Source of the DNA: Patescibacteria group bacterium
GTDB taxonomy: Bacteria; Patescibacteriota; Minisyncoccia; Moranbacterales; UBA11712
Assembly (NCBI GenBank): GCA_030018805.1
Contig: JASEHL010000006.1
Coordinates: 1 to 38,090 of the forward strand
Direction of reading: 5' to 3'
DNA length: 38,090 nt
Both the position numbers and the translations under genes were made by a program. The notes beneath the pieces are model-generated. The model saw nothing but the letters and a program-made list of their open reading frames with translations, searched no databases and was not told the origin of the DNA. Shown piece by piece: positions 32,700-38,090 of the stretch. Within the stretch, counting starts at the first letter, position 1, and each line of letters begins with the position of its first letter.

Positions 32700-33950
32700 A
32701 TGCGCCAATCCCAACTTTTCACGAAAACTCAAAAGAACGCGCCGAAGGACGAGATGAGCGTCAACGCCCAGTTTCTGATTCGGGGCGGTTTCATAAACAA
32801 AGAATTGGCGGGGGTTTATTCTTTTCTGCCACTCGGATTTCGCGTCATGAAAAAAATCGAGCAGGTCATCCGTGAGGAAATGGACGCTATCGGTGGACAG
32901 GAAATTTTTATGCCGTCGCTCCAGCCGAAAGATAACTGGGAGAAAACCGGCCGCTGGAGCGCGATGGACGATTTGTATAAACTCAAAGACGCCGGCAATC
33001 GTGAATTCGCGCTTGGACCGACGCATGAAGAAATTGTCGTGCCGCTTGTCAAAAAACACATTCAATCCCACAAGGACATACCTTTCGCCGTCTATCAAAT
33101 CCAAAATAAATTCCGGATGGAACTGCGGGCCAAATCCGGCCTTCTTCGGGGGCGTGAATTTTTGATGAAAGATTTGTATTCTTTCCACGCGAACGAAAAG
33201 GATCTCGACGCTTACTATGAAAAAGCGAAAACTGCCTACTGGAAAATTTTTGAGCGAGCCGGCCTCAAGGAAAAAACATATTTCACTTTCGCTTCCGGCG
33301 GAACGTTCTCAAGATATTCGCACGAATTTCAAACATTGAGCGAAGCCGGCGAAGACACGATTTATATTTGCGAAAAATGCAAAAACGCGGTGAACAAGGA
33401 AATCAAACATGAAACGCCGAAATGCCCCGTCTGCGGCGAGAATAAATTCAAAGAAGAAAAGGCGATTGAAGTCGGAAATATTTTCAAGCTGATGGATAAA
33501 TTCGCGAAGCCATTTGACCTCAAAGTCACGGACTCGGACGGCCGAGAAAAAAATTTGATTATGGGTTGTTACGGCATCGGTTTGAGCCGGCTCGCGGGAA
33601 CGATCGTTGAAGTCCATCATGATGAGAAGGGAATCGTCTGGCCGGAATCAGTCGCGCCTTTCAAGGTTCATCTGATAGAAGTCAAAAGTCAAAAGTCAAA
33701 AGTCAAAAGCGAAGCGGAAAAATTATATGAGGGACTGCTGAATAACGGTATCGAGGTGCTTTATGATGACCGTGATGAATCGAGCGCCGGAGAAAAATTC
33801 GCCGACGCGGATCTCATCGGAATTCCTTGGCGCGTGGTTGTCAGCGAAAAATCGGTCGCGGCGGGAGGGGCGGAAATCAAAAAGAGGTCGGAAAATAAAA
33901 AGGAGATTATTGCGATAAACAAGCTTGTTGATTATCTTTCAAAAAAATAA
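32700..33950 (+). CDS. proS: Prolyl-tRNA synthetase, bacterial-type catalytic core lacking a full INS domain
   Basis: MRQSQLFTKTQKNAPKDEMSVNAQFLIRGGFINKELAGVYSFLPLGFRVMKKIEQVIREEMDAIGGQEIFMPSLQPKDNW; GPTHEEIVVPLV; RMELRAKSGLLRGREFLMKDLYSFH; GCYGIGLSRL. Confidence 0.95.
   Translation: MRQSQLFTKTQKNAPKDEMSVNAQFLIRGGFINKELAGVYSFLPLGFRVMKKIEQVIREEMDAIGGQEIFMPSLQPKDNWEKTGRWSAMDDLYKLKDAGNREFALGPTHEEIVVPLVKKHIQSHKDIPFAVYQIQNKFRMELRAKSGLLRGREFLMKDLYSFHANEKDLDAYYEKAKTAYWKIFERAGLKEKTYFTFASGGTFSRYSHEFQTLSEAGEDTIYICEKCKNAVNKEIKHETPKCPVCGENKFKEEKAIEVGNIFKLMDKFAKPFDLKVTDSDGREKNLIMGCYGIGLSRLAGTIVEVHHDEKGIVWPESVAPFKVHLIEVKSQKSKVKSEAEKLYEGLLNNGIEVLYDDRDESSAGEKFADADLIGIPWRVVVSEKSVAAGGAEIKKRSENKKEIIAINKLVDYLSKK
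33681..33708. repeat. Heptamer array (GTCAAAA)x4 inside proS
   Basis: Read directly; encodes VKSQKSKVKS. Confidence 0.9.
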
Positions 33951-33958
33951 TTCAAAGC

Positions 33959-34453
33959 CTAGCTTTTTCTTCCGACATAAACCATTGCCGTTTCATTGCA
34001 TTGATAACGGCCGTTTTTCATTTTGTTTCGCGGGCAATTTCTGCATTCCACAAGAATTTTTTCGTGGAAAAGCTGGACTCCGGCTTCGATGAATTTGTTT
34101 TTTTTGAATAGGGGAAAAGCTGAAGGATTGGCGAAGGCCATCACTCTCTTCACCGATTTTCTCCGGCGAGCCTCCCGGATGGTCCGCCGGATCAGTTTGC
34201 CGCCTAGCCCGCCACCCCGGTATTTCTTTTCGACCGCCAGGCTGATGATTTCCGCGTCTCCGCCGGAATAAACCTTGAACCCGCAGCAGCCGATCAACTC
34301 TCCCGTTTCAGAGAAGGCCGTGAAATAATTGTTCAGCAATTTGCGCAAAACAGCCGGACTCCGAAAAAGCATCGTTTTTTCATTAACCAAAGTAATGCCG
34401 CTTATCGCGGGAATATCCCGCCTGATCGCCTTTCGTATAAATACGCTTTTCAT
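33959..34453 (-). CDS. GNAT N-acetyltransferase with C-terminal Cys cluster
   Basis: IRKAIRRDIPAISGI, EIISLAVEKKYRGGGLGGKLIRRTIREAR (GNAT motif A), VECRNCPRNKMKNGRYQC. Confidence 0.85.
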   Translation of the reverse strand: MKSVFIRKAIRRDIPAISGITLVNEKTMLFRSPAVLRKLLNNYFTAFSETGELIGCCGFKVYSGGDAEIISLAVEKKYRGGGLGGKLIRRTIREARRRKSVKRVMAFANPSAFPLFKKNKFIEAGVQLFHEKILVECRNCPRNKMKNGRYQCNETAMVYVGRKS

Positions 34454-34528
34454 ACACTCAAAAATAAATTACTTGCCTGCCTCTGTCAACATTTGTGGCA
34501 AAAAAATATATTTGTTATATTATAATCA

Positions 34529-35191
34529 ATGGAACAAAGCCAAAAAAAAGCCGACTCGGGCGAAACAAAAGTTGATGAAAAATCCAAAATCCTTTTTGCC
34601 GTTCTCGCAATATTGATAGTCGGAGCGGTCGCGGTAACTTTTTGGCGTTATATCGTGAAAAGGGATTATATAATCCAGGCTCAAATCGACTGCGATCCGG
34701 AAACCCAAAATTGTTTTGTTTGGGAGTGCGATCCGATGTCGCTCGAGGAAGGGGAGCAATGCACGGGAAATCCCGACAATGACGTCTGGTATTATAAAAT
34801 TATTAGCCGAAACGCTAAAAATATTCCCGATTGCGATCCAAACGATGAAAACTGCACTGCCTATGTTTGCGGCGAAGGAGAAAAAGACTGTGGTTATGAG
34901 CTCTGCGCGCCGGAAAATGTTCCCGAGGGCGAAGAATGCAACGATCCGGAGCAGTATCTGATTGATAATCCGCCGGAAGAGGAAATTCAATGTGAAGAAG
35001 GCGATGAAGAATGCGTGTCTAAATTAGAAAAGGGCGCGGAAGAGCAATGCGCGCCGGATGATGAGGAGTGCGCCGCAGAAGAAAGTGAGCCGGCTGAAAC
35101 AGAGGAGCAAGGCATTCCAAGCGAGGACACTTCAAATGAAACAAATTCTGATAGTCAAAATATTCCGCTTTCCGGTGTTGAGCCGGGCTAG
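34529..35191 (+). CDS. Acidic, Cys-rich membrane-anchored protein
   Basis: TM ILFAVLAILIVGAVAVTFW; repeats CDPETQNCFVWEC, CDPNDENCTAYVC, CEEGDEEC, CAPDDEEC; acidic low-complexity C-terminus. Confidence 0.65.
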   Translation: MEQSQKKADSGETKVDEKSKILFAVLAILIVGAVAVTFWRYIVKRDYIIQAQIDCDPETQNCFVWECDPMSLEEGEQCTGNPDNDVWYYKIISRNAKNIPDCDPNDENCTAYVCGEGEKDCGYELCAPENVPEGEECNDPEQYLIDNPPEEEIQCEEGDEECVSKLEKGAEEQCAPDDEECAAEESEPAETEEQGIPSEDTSNETNSDSQNIPLSGVEPG

Positions 35192-35205
35192 TTCAATATA
35201 TCAAA

Positions 35206-35631
35206 ATGTTTAAAAGATTGTTTAAAAGAGACAAAAGAAAAACATGCAATTTCGGCGAGCATTTCACGCTGGACGGGTACGGTGGGAACTTCAAAAAATT
35301 GAATGACAAAAAACTGGTTTTGAAATGTCTTGAAGAGCTTCCGCGCAAACTCGGAATGAGAATTTTGGGAGAACCCCGGATCTGTCTTGCGCCGGACAAC
35401 AATATCAAAGATTCCGGCGGCTGGAGCGGATTTGTGGTGGTCGCCGAATCGCATATCAGCATCCATACTTTTCCGCACCGGCAATTCGTGAGCATAGACG
35501 TCTATACCTGCAAAAACGGGATGAACCGCAAATTTGTTGCGGATTATTTCACGAAAAAATTCGATTTGAAAGACATTGAAACGCATTTCATCCGGCGGGG
35601 GACGAAGTATCCGGTGGAGATTTTTTGCTAA
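35206..35631 (+). CDS. speD: SpeD-like pyruvoyl-dependent decarboxylase (S-adenosylmethionine decarboxylase family)
   Basis: GEHFTLDGYGGNFKKLNDKKLVLKCLEELPRKLGMRIL; FVVVAESHISIHTFPHRQFVSIDVYTC contains the conserved E-S processing site. Confidence 0.85.
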   Translation: MFKRLFKRDKRKTCNFGEHFTLDGYGGNFKKLNDKKLVLKCLEELPRKLGMRILGEPRICLAPDNNIKDSGGWSGFVVVAESHISIHTFPHRQFVSIDVYTCKNGMNRKFVADYFTKKFDLKDIETHFIRRGTKYPVEIFC

Positions 35632-35644
35632 GAAATTAATTTTA

Positions 35645-35753
35645 CCCCGACACCAATCCCAGCGGGCATTCCAGGTTAATCAAAGTGTGAGAGCGAAGCG
35701 GCTTCGCCTTTCGCTAAAAATATTCCAGAGCCTTAATTAGGATTGGTGTGGGG
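35645..35753 (+). promoter_or_regulatory. Candidate structured leader / inverted repeat upstream of glyA
   Basis: CCCCGACACCAATCC (35645-35659) pairs with GGATTGGTGTGGGG (35740-35753); internal palindrome GCGAAGCGGCTTCGC. Confidence 0.5.
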
Positions 35754-35766
35754 CGAGCGAAACATC

Positions 35767-37032
35767 ATGGACGCGAATAGAAATTGGGAGATTCTCAAAC
35801 AAAATGATCCGGAAATATACGACGCCCTGATCGGCGAAGAAAAAAGGGAGCAAAAAGGAGTGGAGCTTATTCCTTCCGAAAATTATACTTATCCCGAAGT
35901 TTACGCCGCCAACGGCAGCATTTTGACGAACAAATATTCCGAAGGTTATCCAGGAAAACGATATTACGGGGGGCAAGAATACACGGATATCGTTGAGAAT
36001 CTGGCGAGAGACCGCGCCAAAGAACTGTTCCGGTGCGAACATGCCAATGTTCAGCCGCTTTCTGGATCGCCGATGAACCAGGCGACATATTTCGCATTCC
36101 TCGAGCCTGGCGACACGGTTCTCGCGATGGAGCTTTCGCACGGGGGACACCTGACCCACGGCGCACCCGTTTCCCATATGGGAAAGGTATTTAATTTTGT
36201 TCGCTACAAGACCCATCCGGACGAAAAAGGAAGAATTGACTTCGAAGAACTTTTGAAAGTCGCGAAAGAAACCAAGCCAAAAATAGTTATGTGCGGATAT
36301 ACTTCTTATCCGCGAGATTACGACTACACGGATTTCAAAAAAGTGGCGGACGTTGTGGGAGCCCTGACATTTGCGGACGTGGCCCATATCGGCGGCTTGA
36401 TTGCGGCCGGAGTGATGAGAAATCCCTTCGATTATGGTTTTGATGTGGTGTCGACGACAATCCACAAATCGCTGCGCGGCCCCAGAGCGGGAATGATAAT
36501 GTGCAAAAAGAAATACGCGGACGCGATTGACAAATCGGTGTTTCCGGGCCTTCAAGGAGGTCCGCACATGCAAACTATTGCCGCCATAGCCGTGGCCTTG
36601 GGAAAAGCGCTTGAGCCGGAATTCAAGGAATACGGAAAACAAGTGCTGGCCAACGCGAAAACTTTGGCCCAAGAGCTTATGGACAGCGGCGTGAAACTCA
36701 TCACGGACGGGACGGACAACCATATGATGGTCGCGAACACAGTGCAAAGTTTTGGCATTGACGGAAAACTGGCGGAACAAACTCTGGATAAAATATCAAT
36801 TACCGTAAACAAACAGATAATCCCGGACGATCCCAATCCGCCACTCAAGCCCAGCGGAATCAGGCTGGGGACCCCGGCGGCGACAACGCGGGGAATGAAG
36901 GAAGATGACATGAAAAAACTGGGAACGTGGATTGTCGAGGCGCTGAAAAACCATCAAAACGAAAGCAAGCTGGAAGAAATCAAAAAAGCAGTGGAGAAGT
37001 TTTGCCTCAAATTTCCAGTGCCGGGGATATAA
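35767..37032 (+). CDS. glyA: Serine hydroxymethyltransferase
   Basis: LIPSENYTYPEVYAANGSILTNKYSEGYPGKRYYGGQEYTDIVE; ANVQPLSGSPMNQATYFAFL; VVSTTIHKSLRGPRAGMI; start MDANRNWEIL at 35767. Confidence 0.97.
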   Translation: MDANRNWEILKQNDPEIYDALIGEEKREQKGVELIPSENYTYPEVYAANGSILTNKYSEGYPGKRYYGGQEYTDIVENLARDRAKELFRCEHANVQPLSGSPMNQATYFAFLEPGDTVLAMELSHGGHLTHGAPVSHMGKVFNFVRYKTHPDEKGRIDFEELLKVAKETKPKIVMCGYTSYPRDYDYTDFKKVADVVGALTFADVAHIGGLIAAGVMRNPFDYGFDVVSTTIHKSLRGPRAGMIMCKKKYADAIDKSVFPGLQGGPHMQTIAAIAVALGKALEPEFKEYGKQVLANAKTLAQELMDSGVKLITDGTDNHMMVANTVQSFGIDGKLAEQTLDKISITVNKQIIPDDPNPPLKPSGIRLGTPAATTRGMKEDDMKKLGTWIVEALKNHQNESKLEEIKKAVEKFCLKFPVPGI

Positions 37033-37050
37033 AATCTTAGAATAATATCG

Positions 37051-37076
37051 CTACCCCAACATTCAATATCGGGGTA
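37051..37076. terminator. Hairpin CTACCCC...GGGGTA downstream of glyA
   Basis: Read directly between glyA and the EamA transporter. Confidence 0.5.
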
Positions 37077-37091
37077 AACTATACTTTTCCT

Positions 37092-38033
37092 ATGGCACAT
37101 ATTTGGAACAGCTGGCTACTAGTTGCCTTCATAGCGCCGTTTTTCTGGGCGCTTGTTAATATTTTTGACGTGTATTTCGTTTCGGAAATATACGAGGACG
37201 AATACGAGGGAACGGTCATTATGGGACTCTTCCAGGTGATTCCCTGGCTTATGGTTCCTTTTGTCAGGTTTGAAATTCCGGCTCTTGGCATCATCGGCTG
37301 GTCAATTCTCGGCGGACTCTCGGCGCTCGCGGCCATGTTTTTTTATTTCAAAGCTCTTTTTCACGCGCGGGACATCGCGACAATTCAGGTTTTTTGGAAT
37401 CTGGTGGCACTGGCTGTTCCAATTTTGGCGTTTATTTTGATTGGAGAGAGACTGACAAAGATGCAATACCTTGGAATCCTGGTTGCTTTTTCTGGAGTGG
37501 TTTTTATCACACTGGATAAAAGTATCCGGGGAAAAAATATCAAACGGCTGGCCGCGATAATGTCCGCCGCCATCCTCTTTTTTTCCTTGAGTATGATAAT
37601 CCAGGAGCACGTCTATTCGCAAACAAATTTTTTCGGCGGCCTGATTTTCTTTTCGGTTGGGTATTTTGTGGGAGGAGTGCTCCTTTTCGGTTTTCGGAGA
37701 ACAAATATGACCCGCCGCCTCGTCCATCTCAACAAAAAATACTTCTTTTGGTTTATCGGCGCGGAACTCGTCACTCAGATCGGCGTTGTTGCTTCGCAAA
37801 GAGCGATTTTTTTGAGTCCCTCGGTATCCTTCGTGGCTTTGATTGAAAGCCTCCAGCCGGCATTTATATTGATTTTGAGCGCGCTGCTGTTTGCGCTCCT
37901 GGGCCTTTCTTTTGTAAAATTCGGAAAGAGAGATGTTTTGAGGAAGCTTTATGCCGAGCAAATTGCGGCGAAAAAGTCGAAAATTTTTGCCATAGTCATT
38001 ATGGCCATCGGAATTTTTTTGATAAATAAATAA
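37092..38033 (+). CDS. EamA/DMT-superfamily transporter
   Basis: About 10 hydrophobic segments, two EamA-like halves (LALAVPILAFILIGERLTKMQYLGILVAFSGVVFI; VALIESLQPAFILILSALLFAL). Confidence 0.85.
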   Translation: MAHIWNSWLLVAFIAPFFWALVNIFDVYFVSEIYEDEYEGTVIMGLFQVIPWLMVPFVRFEIPALGIIGWSILGGLSALAAMFFYFKALFHARDIATIQVFWNLVALAVPILAFILIGERLTKMQYLGILVAFSGVVFITLDKSIRGKNIKRLAAIMSAAILFFSLSMIIQEHVYSQTNFFGGLIFFSVGYFVGGVLLFGFRRTNMTRRLVHLNKKYFFWFIGAELVTQIGVVASQRAIFLSPSVSFVALIESLQPAFILILSALLFALLGLSFVKFGKRDVLRKLYAEQIAAKKSKIFAIVIMAIGIFLINK

Positions 38034-38090
38034 AATTTGGAGTTAGTATAGAACACGACTAGAGCTACTTAACAATTTTCTAATAATTAA

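Noticed and set aside
35737-36780. 347-aa minus-strand ORF
   Set aside because: Fully antisense to the highly conserved glyA; arises from codon bias of the sense strand, no recognisable domain.
1-38090. Alternative genetic code (TGA = Gly/Trp, as in Gracilibacteria/SR1)
   Set aside because: TGA terminates several genes at the expected C-termini (e.g. amidase ending 5427, the 8367 gene ending 10301, rpsB ending 22193), and prfA is intact.

Overview
This 38 kb window is AT-rich and densely coded. The gene content, small gene sizes, ribosomal-protein tails and repeat style suggest a Candidate Phyla Radiation (Patescibacteria/Parcubacteria-like) chromosome; that assignment is inference. Standard stop usage is supported, since TGA terminates several genes. 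From left to right it holds: a divergent UDPGP-like nucleotidyltransferase and a GT4 glycosyltransferase; a cell-envelope block (RlpA/DPBB-like secreted protein, PGRP amidase with C-terminal repeats, membrane proteins); an FtsA/PilM-like ATPase next to a CPR-type 'baseplate J-like' membrane protein; a translation/transcription operon infA-rpmJ-rpsM-rpsK-rpsD-rpoA-rplQ-rplM-rpsI (rpmJ is missing from the ORF track); a PEGA/beta-propeller protein; prmC-prfA; a putative nucleotidyltransferase toxin-antitoxin pair; SemiSWEET; rpmE; rpsB-tsf; ricT (PSP1); a TPR protein; tRNA-Thr(TGT) and tRNA-Tyr(GTA); an amidohydrolase; pheS-pheT-valS-ispH-proS; a GNAT; a Cys-rich acidic membrane protein; speD-like; glyA; and an EamA transporter. 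The most striking structure not explained by genes is a set of at least nine heptanucleotide-periodic repeat islands. They have different 7-mer words, but all have a 7-nt period and several pair as inverted arrays. They sit between genes and also in-frame inside conserved genes (GT4, prmC, proS). A second set of short palindromes (CTAAGGTTCGACCTTAG core) occurs both between genes and twice inside pheT. Candidate structured leaders precede infA, rpsB and glyA.
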